Positions 11,201 through 17,294 of a stretch of DNA of 64,000 bases are shown piece after piece. Numbering within the stretch: the stretch's first letter is position 1; every line of letters starts with the position of its first letter. This DNA is from 2-12-FULL-35-15 sp036386835. GTDB lineage: Bacteria; Bacteroidota; Bacteroidia; 2-12-FULL-35-15. Where the stretch lies: NCBI GenBank assembly GCA_036386835.1, contig DASVUX010000054.1:1-64000 (forward strand), read 5' to 3'. The position numbers and the translations under genes are program-made. The notes under the pieces were generated by a model. It did no database searches, was not told the origin of the DNA, and was given only the letters and a program-made list of their open reading frames with translations.

Positions 11201-11748
11201 CCGGCAGAGCAGGAGAGTAAGCTGTTGTATGTGCCTGGCGCACCGGGGAAAACTGAATTCCAGGTAACAGTTGCGGGATTAAATCCTGTAGCATGCAGGG
11301 TGTCAATACATCCGTCATTCACCACAATATTAGTCCCTCCAATAGCTGGCGGTATTGAACTGATTTGATAAACATTCTGATTATTTCCCGGTTTGCAGAA
11401 GGTTAAAAGATGCGGACCCGGACCGTTCAAACATATAGGAGACCCCAACGCCTGCGGAGGTCCGCAGTTAATCTGGTAAAACAAAGCTCCTCCCGGGATA
11501 GCCCCGGCAATAATATTGAAATTAATTCCTACAGCTGCAGGATCAAGCGTTATTATAAAATTGACACATTTATCGGGAGCACTGGTTCCGCAGCAGTTAC
11601 CATTCCGCTGTACCAGAGGGCTTGTCCAGGTAGCTGAAGGATTTCCCGTAAGGTTCACAGTGAATCCCGGCACCGTAGGTCCGCATTGTGCGAAAAAAAC
11701 GGAACTAATAAAGAAAAGATGGAATATCAGGAGTAATTTTAAACGCAT
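2164..11748 (-). CDS. Giant SprB-repeat adhesin with T9SS type B sorting domain (3194 aa)
   Basis: A secreted surface protein. It has a signal peptide (residues 1-20), an N-terminal beta-rich region (to about 330), and about 31 SprB-type repeats of about 75 residues with the pattern NVSCxGGxNGSATA, GGTxPYTYxWxPGG, AGTYTVTVTDxxGC and ITQP. Then come an Ig-like stretch, two PKD domains with FGDGSTS and FGDGGTS motifs (about 2990-3090), and a gliding-motility-associated C-terminal domain at 3098-3194 (NRWGELIFET, GWDGYYRG). The last is the type B T9SS signal. SprB itself moves on the surface of gliding flavobacteria; here the role is adhesion or surface display, inferred from the family. Most repeats hold two cysteines. 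The PorE-like and PorP/SprF genes directly follow, forming an operon. Motility cannot be claimed from this window. Confidence 0.93.
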   Translation of the reverse strand: MRLKLLLIFHLFFISSVFFAQCGPTVPGFTVNLTGNPSATWTSPLVQRNGNCCGTSAPDKCVNFIITLDPAAVGINFNIIAGAIPGGALFYQINCGPPQALGSPICLNGPGPHLLTFCKPGNNQNVYQISSIPPAIGGTNIVVNDGCIDTLHATGFNPATVTWNSVFPGAPGTYNSLLSCSAGCLNPIVTGSGTLPPYIDYVVCGQPASLCNFATACDTVRVTFNPTLSVSIAPLNPTICFGQTSTTITANGNGGTPPYSYLWNSVNPSQSINVGTGNYTVQLTDASGCPPAYNTVTVTSFSVAISANAGPDQTVCSQTTPHPVLNGSVTGASGGAWSGGGGSYSPNNTTLNAVYTPTAAEIANSFVDLTLTTTGNGTCPAMSDVVRINFTGWTGTVAITPTHVSCAGGSNGSAAVTVTGGSPAFTYLWNTVPAQTSATAINLIQGTYSVTVTNSLGCTFQTSTTITQPLPLAVSNVTTNVSCAGGNNGSITLTPSGGTSPYSYLWAPGGAATSSISGLIAGTYSVTITDAKGCTLPGTYTVTQPLPLAVVITKTNVSCNNGSDGTATASVSGGTAPYIYSWTPSGGTSPGATGLIAGTYTVTVTDSKGCTITGTTIITQPSPLVATTSVVNETCNYLNNGSATGNVSGGTAPYTYLWQPGGATTQTISGLASGTYTLTATDSKGCSVLAFATITEPQVLLVSLINQTNVSCFAGSDGSVTASATGGTTAYSYSWSPGGATTAVLTGAAAGTYSVTVTDANGCQAQSQTTITQPSAALSVTNSIINVSCAGGNNGSVSVTPAGGTGPYTYLWSPGGQNTSAISGQTAGTYTVTVTDFKGCTLTSTYTITQPLPLAITFSQTNVSCTGGSNGSATASVTGGTTGYTYNWSPSGGTGSTASGLIAGTYTVTVTDAQGCIATNSVVIIQPVQLTVSTSTTNETCDYLHNGSATAIPSGGTPGYTYLWMPGSLTTATISGLASGTYSVTITDALGCAATATAIINQPPPLSIAFSSQVNVSCFGGSNGSVSATPAGGTPNYTYSWMPGGATTNTASGLSAGTYTLTITDANGCTVQNTVTITQPVVLSVSPAISNVSCNGGSNGTLTAIPAGGTAPYTYQWLPGGQASASISGQAAGTYTVIVTDALGCQVTASYTITQPLPLLISFTSQNVSCFGGSNGLINSTVTGGTAPYTYSWSAGGSVNPNVSGLAAGTYTLTVTDALGCVLSASQIITEPTVVAVNIVSTNETCDYANNGTATAAGSGGTPGYTYSWQPGSMNTATVSNLSSGTYTVTATDNLGCTAISSVVITQPLPLGIVYSGQIDVSCFGGNNGSVSATPSGGTPNYSYSWSPGGATTNSVSGLAAGTYSLTITDANGCTFQNSVTINQPALPLSVSGTSTPTNCFAGADGTATASAAGGTGPYTYNWMPGAAGTQNISGLTAGTYTVTATDSKGCTATNTITVNQPSQLILTTSTVNSNCGLPTGQASVNVSGGFTPYTYLWSPSGGNAASATGLIAGPYTVTVTDDHGCVETQWANVNDNAGPNATIFNVINVSCFGGNDGQASVGVAGGTGPFTYNWMPYGGTTVTATGLIAGTYTVTVLDANGCQSNATTSPDILEPPPIVISTSTSAVSCFGGSDGSATASAAGGTPGYIYQWLPGGTLGPNISNLTAGTYTIQVTDANSCVQTTPYTITQPAAALAVAVAGTPVSCNAGNNGTASANASGGTGPYNYNWMPGNISGQNLSNLPAGTYTVTATDAEGCLQTNTVTITQPTPIVLSTSSVNSNCSLPNGQASVNASGGTPGYSYLWAPGSQTSPTATGLLFGTYNVTVTDANSCTATASVVVNDNAGPSVSVSGVTAVSCFGGANGTATATVTGGAAPFTYAWSPSGGTGATATGLSSGTYTVIATDANGCPSLPAVSPVVTQPSLIIINISANNVSCLGGNNGSATAAASGGTPGFTYLWLPSGTPGTSISGLTAGTYTVQVTDANSCIQTSTYSITQPAAALTVTAAATPVSCFGGSDGTASSNAAGGTAPYNYSWMPGPVTGQLLGALPIGTYTVTATDSKGCIATASTTVSQPTPVVLTTGSDNASCGAASGVAYVSATGGSPSYTYQWSPSGGTNDTASAVLPGSYSVTVTDNNGCISTASVLVNNNPGPVASVASSTNVSCFGGSNGTATAGVSGGSGPFTYAWLPTGGNAATASGLTAGTYSVSITDSNGCIATSPGVVISQPTQVNVNVTSTDVSCLGGNNGTATVSAGGGTPGYTFQWLPSGNTGTSISSLIAGTYTVQVTDAKSCIQTATFIINQPTLLTAAITASSNVSCFGGNNGSATVTPSGATPFYTYNWLPYGGTGQTATGLSAGTYTVTVTDSKGCSTTATASITQPSQALSATAAGIPVSCFSGSDGTASVSVTGGTAAYSYAWSPAGGTGQSASGLSAGNYFILVTDANGCQTNTSVIITQPTAITASVSTVEPSCGFNNGSVTSLVSGGTGPYTYLWSPGSATMSDITGAGPGTYTLEIKDANNCIMTVSATLTNIAGPTTNISSFTNVSCFGGNNGSATVSIVAGSAPYTMSWSPFGGNSTTGTGFTAGTYTVTVTDSLGCISTSSATITEPTQLGISVSSLTDVSCFGGGNGSITVTGTGGTVPYTYAWAPISSTLPSVNNLSAGSYTVNVTDQNNCPASITVSITQPQSLISSMGSTTSPTCYNSSNATATVNASGGTLPYSYLWSNGQTGSTAVNLVASSYSVTVTDANGCTTNSSVLITQPTPVITAAGPNDTICLGSSGSLSASASGGAGNYYFVWQPGPSINAGTLNVTPTENTEYIVVAYDQDGCAGSQDTVSAIVYNLTAANINAVAFSPICPGQVTTIYAETFGITGPLTYSWNNGLGSGPGAFVVTPAAPTTYILTVTNTCGSSVTDTVDVMFNPPPTISLSSDTTTICVPDVVQFNDNSVTGNVIDPITSWTWTFGDGSTSNEQNPSHTYPNTGTFPVTLTVTTAAGCTNNNASSPIIIHAYPYPLAAFSLNSLSFDLPYDPLIATNQSVGATTYTWSFGDGGTSTATNPTYLYQTVGIYPVQLIATSALGCSDTAYAEVITNADVVFPNVFTPDPDNPSGGYYDITSLTNDVFFPYTSGVTDFKLQIFNRWGELIFETFDIRQGWDGYYRGQICQQDVYIWKAYVKLNNGKEFNKTGDVTLLR
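3665..10325 (-). repeat. Two classes of four-repeat superunits inside the adhesin gene
   Basis: Repeats 2-5, 6-9 and 10-13 (about 7580-10325) match each other position by position. Every fourth repeat begins NETC (near 9842, 8927 and 8011, about 915 bases apart). Repeats 14-17, 18-21, 22-25 and 27-30 (about 3665-7580) form a second class. Each contains one repeat starting NSNCG/NASCG or PSCG and ending in an N-x-AGP or N-x-PGP linker (near 7140, 6210, 5295 and 4145). Repeat 26 is a single extra copy that breaks the phase. Boundaries are approximate, read from the translation. Confidence 0.75.
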
Positions 11749-11999
11749 GCAGGATCGTTTTAAGTGCTTTACGCTAAAGATAATTTTAAGTTGCCAGAAT
11801 AACCGGTAATTTAGATAAAATAAACATTAATTGTTATGAATATCTAAACATTGATGGCAAAGATTTTGAAATTTAAAAAGGTGTAGAGAATTTTACCCAG
11901 GAATCCTGGTAACACAGCTGACATAAGGAATCCGCTTTGGCTATAACCTCATAAATATGAAGATTACGATTTAATACTAAAACTAAGCTGCCAAGAAAA
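11749..11999. other. Intergenic leader of the adhesin operon
   Basis: 251 bases between two minus-strand modules. It is AT-rich next to the adhesin start. A CAAAGATT at 11858-11865 reads on the minus strand as AATCTTTG, one base off the TAnnTTTG promoter box, which would give a leader of about 100 bases. There is no clear terminator hairpin for the upstream PorP/SprF-SPOR gene, so read-through from that gene is possible. No small gene was seen. Confidence 0.3.
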
Positions 12000-13586
12000 T
12001 CAATCTGTTACCTGAAGGATCCAGGCATCTTTAATTTCACCTTCCCGGATTTGTTTGGCCTTTTTGATGGCTTGTTCCCTGGAAGAGGTTTTTAAGATAT
12101 AAACATAATTGTATTGTTTATTTTCAAAGAAAATCCAGTTGGCCTTAAACCCTTTCGAAAGCAATCTTTTTACTTCTGCCTCCGCAAAATCACGATAGAT
12201 AAAAGTTCCCGAAACCACATAATAACCTTTCTGAGGTTCCCGCTGATCAGGACCTTTAAACTCTTTTGAGCTGTTTGCAACCATCCAGATCCCATCATTC
12301 ATCACCTTGTTTGAATTGGTCTCTACTGCGGCTGAATTCTGATTTTCGCTCTGCGGTTTACTTTGATTTGTTGCTGCCTGGGTATTATTGATTGATTTAT
12401 CCGGGATGGCGTTCTGATCACTGTTGCCGTTTTGACCAGTTTGCTGCCCGCCATTATTTACATCTTTGCTTTCAGCAGCTTGATCTTTCTGCGGTGGTGT
12501 GGCAGCAATTTGTTTGGATTGTTCTTCCAGCTTGCGGTTCAATTCGATGATCGTCTGATTGTTCTCCCTGATTCTTTCCTTGTCCTGCTGAACAACTTCC
12601 TGGATGCTGTCTAGTTTTAACCTGTATTCCTCATTTACAGCAGCTGATTTCTCAGGCTCTTTTTCCCCTGGAAGAGTTTGTTTATTTCTTCCAATTTTGA
12701 AATTCATCATGATCTCATGGCTGATCCCGGAGTATGGTGCTATATCATTAATAATTATGTCATAAGCATAACCAATATAAAATTGTTTACGGAGGCAGAT
12801 GCCGGCATGCGCAGAAACTGCGTATGCACTTTTGTAAGTTGCACCTATCCAGAACTTCTCCTGCCATTCGAAGTTAACTGTGCCGTCATATTGAAGAGGT
12901 GCTGTGGGGACATAGCGTATGAGTGCTACCGGTGAAATGAAGATCTTCTTTTCCCTGGCAATCGGGAACCGGTATCTGACACTCGCAAGATAATGCCGAA
13001 CCTGTGCGTAATAAGCCCGGGTTCCTGACTTGTCAACATATTTAATTTTGTTGGCTAAGAGCTGAGGTGCGGCTGCACCTAATTCCAAACCTTTCCAAAC
13101 GAAGGCCAATCCTGCATTGGCATCAAAAAAAAGCTTCCGCTGCTGATCGGAAAGAAGAAAGGGGTCTGAAGCGTCTTCCACTAATGCTCTGGAGTAGTCA
13201 ATGCTTTGATCAATCACTCCTGCAGAGAGCCCGAATCTTAAATATGTTTTATCGTTAATTTTTAATTTGTAGGAATAATTCAGGTTGCCGCCAAGCCGGT
13301 TGATGATCCCTCTTCTTTCACTCATTAAGTTAATTCCCAGCCCTGCTTTGTCTTTCATAAAGCTGCCATCTAATGTGAAAATATTCGTTTGCGGAGCTCC
13401 CTTGAAACCTGTCCATTGGGCACGATTGATCAGCATTGCATTCGTGCCCTCATCATTCCCTGTAAAAGCAGGGTTGTAGATCATCGGCTTAAAAAAGTAA
13501 TGACTGAACATTCCTACCTGTTGTGCGGATGCGAACAAGACAGAAGACAAAAACAGGATGATTAGACAGAATTTTTTCATTCTCAT
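12000..13586 (-). CDS. PorP/SprF protein fused to a coiled coil and C-terminal SPOR domain
   Basis: 528 residues, much longer than the usual PorP/SprF length of about 300. Residues 1-22 are a signal peptide. Residues about 22-300 are the PorP/SprF barrel (FSHYFFKPMIYNPAFTGND, then strands such as FWIGATYKSAYAVSAHAGI). Residues about 312-355 look like a charged coiled coil (LDSIQEVVQQDKERI onward). A Q/N/S-rich linker runs to about 440. Residues about 453-528 resemble a SPOR domain (GYYVVSGTF, EAEVKRLLSKGFKA, VYILKTSSREQAIKKA, KDAWIL). SPOR domains bind peptidoglycan lacking stem peptides, so the tail may tie the outer-membrane barrel to the cell wall; this is inference. The start overlaps the stop of the type B protein by 4 bases (ATGA), so the two are probably cotranslated as a substrate/partner pair. 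Confidence 0.87.
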   Translation of the reverse strand: MRMKKFCLIILFLSSVLFASAQQVGMFSHYFFKPMIYNPAFTGNDEGTNAMLINRAQWTGFKGAPQTNIFTLDGSFMKDKAGLGINLMSERRGIINRLGGNLNYSYKLKINDKTYLRFGLSAGVIDQSIDYSRALVEDASDPFLLSDQQRKLFFDANAGLAFVWKGLELGAAAPQLLANKIKYVDKSGTRAYYAQVRHYLASVRYRFPIAREKKIFISPVALIRYVPTAPLQYDGTVNFEWQEKFWIGATYKSAYAVSAHAGICLRKQFYIGYAYDIIINDIAPYSGISHEIMMNFKIGRNKQTLPGEKEPEKSAAVNEEYRLKLDSIQEVVQQDKERIRENNQTIIELNRKLEEQSKQIAATPPQKDQAAESKDVNNGGQQTGQNGNSDQNAIPDKSINNTQAATNQSKPQSENQNSAAVETNSNKVMNDGIWMVANSSKEFKGPDQREPQKGYYVVSGTFIYRDFAEAEVKRLLSKGFKANWIFFENKQYNYVYILKTSSREQAIKKAKQIREGEIKDAWILQVTD

Positions 13587-14986
13587 TTATTTCTTATAAT
13601 ATCAACTGAGCCCTTTAATGGCTGCTGGTCATCACCGAACCTTAACACATAATAGTAAGTGCCGTCAGGAAGATCAGCTCCGTTGTATGTGCCCTGCCAG
13701 TCATTCGTATAATTTTTTTTCTCAAATACCTTGTTTCCATAAATATTATAGATCAGTACTTCCGTGTCCCTGAAGTTCTGGATGCCTTGTATATACCACG
13801 TGTCATTTATGCCATCACCATTAGGAGTGAATAAATTGGAGATCATGCCTGAGAACTCCGGTGGTTGCACAGTAATTGTGACATTGTCGGAATTAAGACA
13901 ACCATTGCTGTCGATTACAGAAAGTGTGTAGGTGGTTGAATTATTCCCTGTTTGTAATACGGGGTCGAGTACAGTAGAATTACTTAAACCGGTGGCAGGA
14001 TTCCAGAGTGTGGTACCGGATGCATTTCCGTTTAATATTAGTGTAGCTCCGGGAACAACTGTTGTATCATTTCCCGCATTGACGGCCGGCAGTGTGAACA
14101 GCTCAATTAAAACGCTATTGCTGCTATCGGGCGGGCAGCTGCCGCTCTGCACAATTGCCTGGTAGAAAGTTGCCTCGTTAAGATTGCTGAAGGTATGTGT
14201 ACTTGTAGAAACCCCAAGGTTATTCCAGTTAGTCCCTCCATTATTTGAATAGATCCATCCTGAAATATTCCCTGTACTTCCGCTTAACGTAATTAAGCCC
14301 GAATTTAAGCCAGGGCATACAGTATCATTTCCGGATAATATTCCTGCGGCAGAAAGCGGGTCAATGGTAAAAGCAATAATTGATGAAGTATCGACAAGGC
14401 AGGCAGGGCCATTCTGGACAATTGCATGATAGACCGTATTTTGAGTGATGCCGCTGTAATTTAATGTTGTGGAAGTATTTGCAACAGGTGTCCAGGTTGA
14501 GCCGTTGTCGGTAGAGAATTCCCAGTTTAATGGATTGCCGGTGTTGCCCGAAAGTGTTAGTGTTCCGCTTCCTGATGAGCCGCAGAAGTTTCCTCCTCCG
14601 CTGATCGTTCCTCCGGCAGAAGGCGCAAAAACCGTGATACAGGAAACCGTAGAAGTATCGGGAGGAAAAGCTCCGTTCTGGACGATAGCGCGAAAACATG
14701 TAGTCTGGGACAGGTTATTGTAGCTTTGACCTATTGCCGGCGGAATCACGGGAGGGCCCGATGCGCCTGTCCAGGAAGTTCCTGTAGGATTCCAATTAAC
14801 ACCATCTGTTGATGATTCCCAAAAATAGGTGCTGCCTGTAAATCCCGACACTGAAATAAAGCCGGAGTTGGTGAAGGAGCAATAAGTGGCAGCACCGGAA
14901 GTTGTACCTCCGACCGATTGAGAATGAATTCCTTCATGATCAGCCAGGAAAAATAAAACAAAGATAACTGTGGTAAAGAATCTCAT
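13583..14986 (-). CDS. T9SS type B secreted protein with three Ig-like repeats
   Basis: 467 residues. A signal peptide (1-22) is followed by three repeats of about 90 residues, each with a Gxx-SG-STG-W-YS/FST-NGG-W core and an FYQAIVQxGxCPPD or YHAIVQNGPAC tail. A short Ig-like segment with a VNAGNDTTVVPG motif follows. The C-terminus is a gliding-motility-associated sorting domain (NLFTPNGDGINDTWYI, LIYNIYGNKVFEKKNYTNDW, DLPDGTYYYVLRF, IIRNK). The family sends such proteins through the T9SS to the cell surface. It is the first gene of a two-gene unit with PorP/SprF-SPOR, sharing an ATGA stop/start. Function beyond surface display is not visible. Confidence 0.87.
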   Translation of the reverse strand: MRFFTTVIFVLFFLADHEGIHSQSVGGTTSGAATYCSFTNSGFISVSGFTGSTYFWESSTDGVNWNPTGTSWTGASGPPVIPPAIGQSYNNLSQTTCFRAIVQNGAFPPDTSTVSCITVFAPSAGGTISGGGNFCGSSGSGTLTLSGNTGNPLNWEFSTDNGSTWTPVANTSTTLNYSGITQNTVYHAIVQNGPACLVDTSSIIAFTIDPLSAAGILSGNDTVCPGLNSGLITLSGSTGNISGWIYSNNGGTNWNNLGVSTSTHTFSNLNEATFYQAIVQSGSCPPDSSNSVLIELFTLPAVNAGNDTTVVPGATLILNGNASGTTLWNPATGLSNSTVLDPVLQTGNNSTTYTLSVIDSNGCLNSDNVTITVQPPEFSGMISNLFTPNGDGINDTWYIQGIQNFRDTEVLIYNIYGNKVFEKKNYTNDWQGTYNGADLPDGTYYYVLRFGDDQQPLKGSVDIIRNK

Positions 14987-15134
14987 AAAAAACGGTTTGC
15001 GAAAATATCAATTTTGCGGGATTAAATAAGATCGAATGCTTCTATACCCGCTTTACGGTAAATATAAAGTTTAAGTTGCTTTAATATGGATTTCATCTCA
15101 GTTAATCATATTAAGAATCAGGAAGTATCGATGT

Positions 15135-16712
15135 TTAGTTTTCGGTGAAAGCGGGAAGGTCCTCATTAGCCGGCCCGTTTATAACTTTCCCCGTGTAAGT
15201 AAAACGGCTCCCGTGACAGGGGCAATCCCAGCTTTTCTCATCATTGTTCCAGGAAACCATGCATTTTAAATGCGTGCATTCCGCTGATACAAGAAATAAC
15301 TTTCCATTTTCATCACGATAAGCCCCGCATTTTTTTCCATCAAGCTTTACGATCCGTCCCTGGCCTTCTTTTACGTTGCTTAATTCTTCGTCATTCATAT
15401 AGAACCATTTCTTCAGGACAGCAACAGTGTCTCCTTTCAGCATCCGGAAAAATGGCCCGCTTGAATTAAACTTGAAACGTGAAGGCTTATAGATGTCCTC
15501 CCATTTGTTTTCACGTCCGTTTATGAGATCAGTGATCAGCATAGCGCCTATAGTGCAATACGTCATCCCGATGCCGGAGTCGCCCGTAATTATGTAAACA
15601 TTGCTGCTGTCAAAAGGGTTCCGACCGAGGAACGCAATAGAATCCATCGGCACAAGTACTTCCCCCGACCATCTTGAAATTATTTCCGTCACAGGAAAAT
15701 GTTCACGCGTCCATTTTTCCAGCAAAGCATACCTGTTTTCTTCAGGCACATCTTCCGGGATCCCGACAATGTGGTCCTCACCGCCGGAAACCAGCAGGTC
15801 GTATTCATCATTATACTCAGAAAGCCGTACATAATGGTAAGGTGTTGTTTCTTTTTTTGTCTGGTCACCGGTGTCCCACCATAAAGCATAAGGTAGGGTT
15901 CCTTTTTTTATAAGTGCTGTAATAACATAGCTTCTGTGTGCCCATTGCTTGAGCATCATGGCATATTTGTCGTTCACGGGGGCATTGGTGGCAACCACGA
16001 TGTGTTCCGCTTTTATTGTATGGCCCTTATCTGAAGTGATACCGGAAGATGTGAATTCAGATGCGTGTGTATTGATATAGACCTTCCCCCCGTTCTTTTC
16101 AATTGCTTTGCAAAGACCGGTTAAATATTTCAATGGCTGCAGCTGTGCCTGGCGGGGATAACGGATGCTGCGGATGCTGTTTGTGAGGCCAGGGGTTTCA
16201 CCAAGCATATCCACTTCAAAGCCGCATCTTTTCAGGGCATCGTATTCTTTTACAAGATTCCCGGGATCATCAGAATTATGGAGGAAAAGATAACCCTCCA
16301 GGATCCTGAAGCCGCAATCAATATTTTCTTCTTTTACAATTCGTTCTACGAGGTCTATCGCGGCTGCATGGCTTTCTGCAATCAGTTTGGTCTGGTCTTT
16401 ACCGAAGATCTCTTCCATGTTGTAATAACGATCATCGAGAGCTGTAACGAACTGCGCAGTTGTACGCCCGGTTTCACCACTTCCGATAAAACCATCTTCA
16501 ACAACAATAACTTTCTTTCCTGATTTGCTTAAGCAATAAGCCGTGGTTAATCCCGCAATGCCCCCGCCAACGATAACCACATCGGTTGCCTCATCTGAAT
16601 TTAATTCGGGGTAAAGGTTAGTAAAGACACCCGGTTCAAACCAACAGGTTAAATGTTTTCCTGCGGACAGATGTCCCTCTTTTGTATTCTCTGATTTCTT
16701 TTCGCCTTGCAT
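15135..16712 (-). CDS. FAD-dependent oxidoreductase with C-terminal Rieske [2Fe-2S] domain
   Basis: 525 residues without a signal peptide, so probably cytosolic. A DAO-type FAD domain starts at about residue 44 with the dinucleotide motif VIVGGGIAGLTTAYCLSKSG. The last 90 residues are a Rieske domain: the ligands are C479 and H481 (CTH) and C497 and H500 (CPCH). The architecture equals that of YhfW-like oxidoreductases; the substrate is unknown. The DUF2231 membrane protein gene ends 9 bases upstream on the same strand, so the two probably form an operon, and the membrane protein could be its electron partner (inference). All four cluster ligands are present. Confidence 0.88.
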   Translation of the reverse strand: MQGEKKSENTKEGHLSAGKHLTCWFEPGVFTNLYPELNSDEATDVVIVGGGIAGLTTAYCLSKSGKKVIVVEDGFIGSGETGRTTAQFVTALDDRYYNMEEIFGKDQTKLIAESHAAAIDLVERIVKEENIDCGFRILEGYLFLHNSDDPGNLVKEYDALKRCGFEVDMLGETPGLTNSIRSIRYPRQAQLQPLKYLTGLCKAIEKNGGKVYINTHASEFTSSGITSDKGHTIKAEHIVVATNAPVNDKYAMMLKQWAHRSYVITALIKKGTLPYALWWDTGDQTKKETTPYHYVRLSEYNDEYDLLVSGGEDHIVGIPEDVPEENRYALLEKWTREHFPVTEIISRWSGEVLVPMDSIAFLGRNPFDSSNVYIITGDSGIGMTYCTIGAMLITDLINGRENKWEDIYKPSRFKFNSSGPFFRMLKGDTVAVLKKWFYMNDEELSNVKEGQGRIVKLDGKKCGAYRDENGKLFLVSAECTHLKCMVSWNNDEKSWDCPCHGSRFTYTGKVINGPANEDLPAFTEN

Positions 16713-16721
16713 TTTTGATTT

Positions 16722-17207
16722 CTAACGCACACCGTCAACCGGATCTATTCTTTGCTGTTCTTCTGTAAGTGATACTCCGATATGATGTTTTTGAACAAGG
16801 CTCCAGCCAAGGAACCCTGCAACAAGTGTTAATACAAAACCCGAAGTGCTTAAAATGATTGCGGTGGTCGCACCGGATTCGGCCCCGCCTGTATGGTTAC
16901 AATGAAGATAGGCATTAAGGCCGAACAGCAGCAGGGCAATCACATTGCAAAGCATATGTGCGATTCCAACTTTCCTTGCTTTTTTAATTTTAGGGATATT
17001 TAACCAGTCAATAAACCCGGGCAGCGCAGCCAGTGCACCTGTTGCTACACCCGCAATGTTCGCATTCACGGCAACTCTATACCAGAATGGATCAGAGGTG
17101 CAGGCGTAAGTCATAAAACAAACCATAGTAGCAGTATAAAAGGCTACAGGGAAAGGGACAAGCATTGCATGCAATGGATGGCCGGCTATCTTGATCTTGC
17201 TGTACAT
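16722..17207 (-). CDS. DUF2231 family membrane protein
   Basis: 161 residues with four predicted membrane spans (about 12-32, 45-65, 82-102 and 120-142). The opening IAGHPLHAMLVPFPVAFYTATM is typical of DUF2231, where the HPLH histidines and others are thought possible haem or metal ligands. It lies 9 bases upstream of the Rieske/FAD gene on the same strand, which suggests a membrane-linked redox pair. The function is not established; family membership rests on the motif and topology. Confidence 0.8.
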   Translation of the reverse strand: MYSKIKIAGHPLHAMLVPFPVAFYTATMVCFMTYACTSDPFWYRVAVNANIAGVATGALAALPGFIDWLNIPKIKKARKVGIAHMLCNVIALLLFGLNAYLHCNHTGGAESGATTAIILSTSGFVLTLVAGFLGWSLVQKHHIGVSLTEEQQRIDPVDGVR

Positions 17208-17294
17208 TTTTTTAAGTTTAGGTGAGTATTAAATATCAGCAATCGATAAACAAAAAATATGCCTGTGGAGAGAATAGGAACCATGGAAGCAATG

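Noticed and set aside
2164..11748. Regular repeats considered as a CRISPR or satellite array
   Set aside because: The period is about 225 bases with diverged DNA, a single open frame and conserved protein motifs; this is a coding repeat, not CRISPR.
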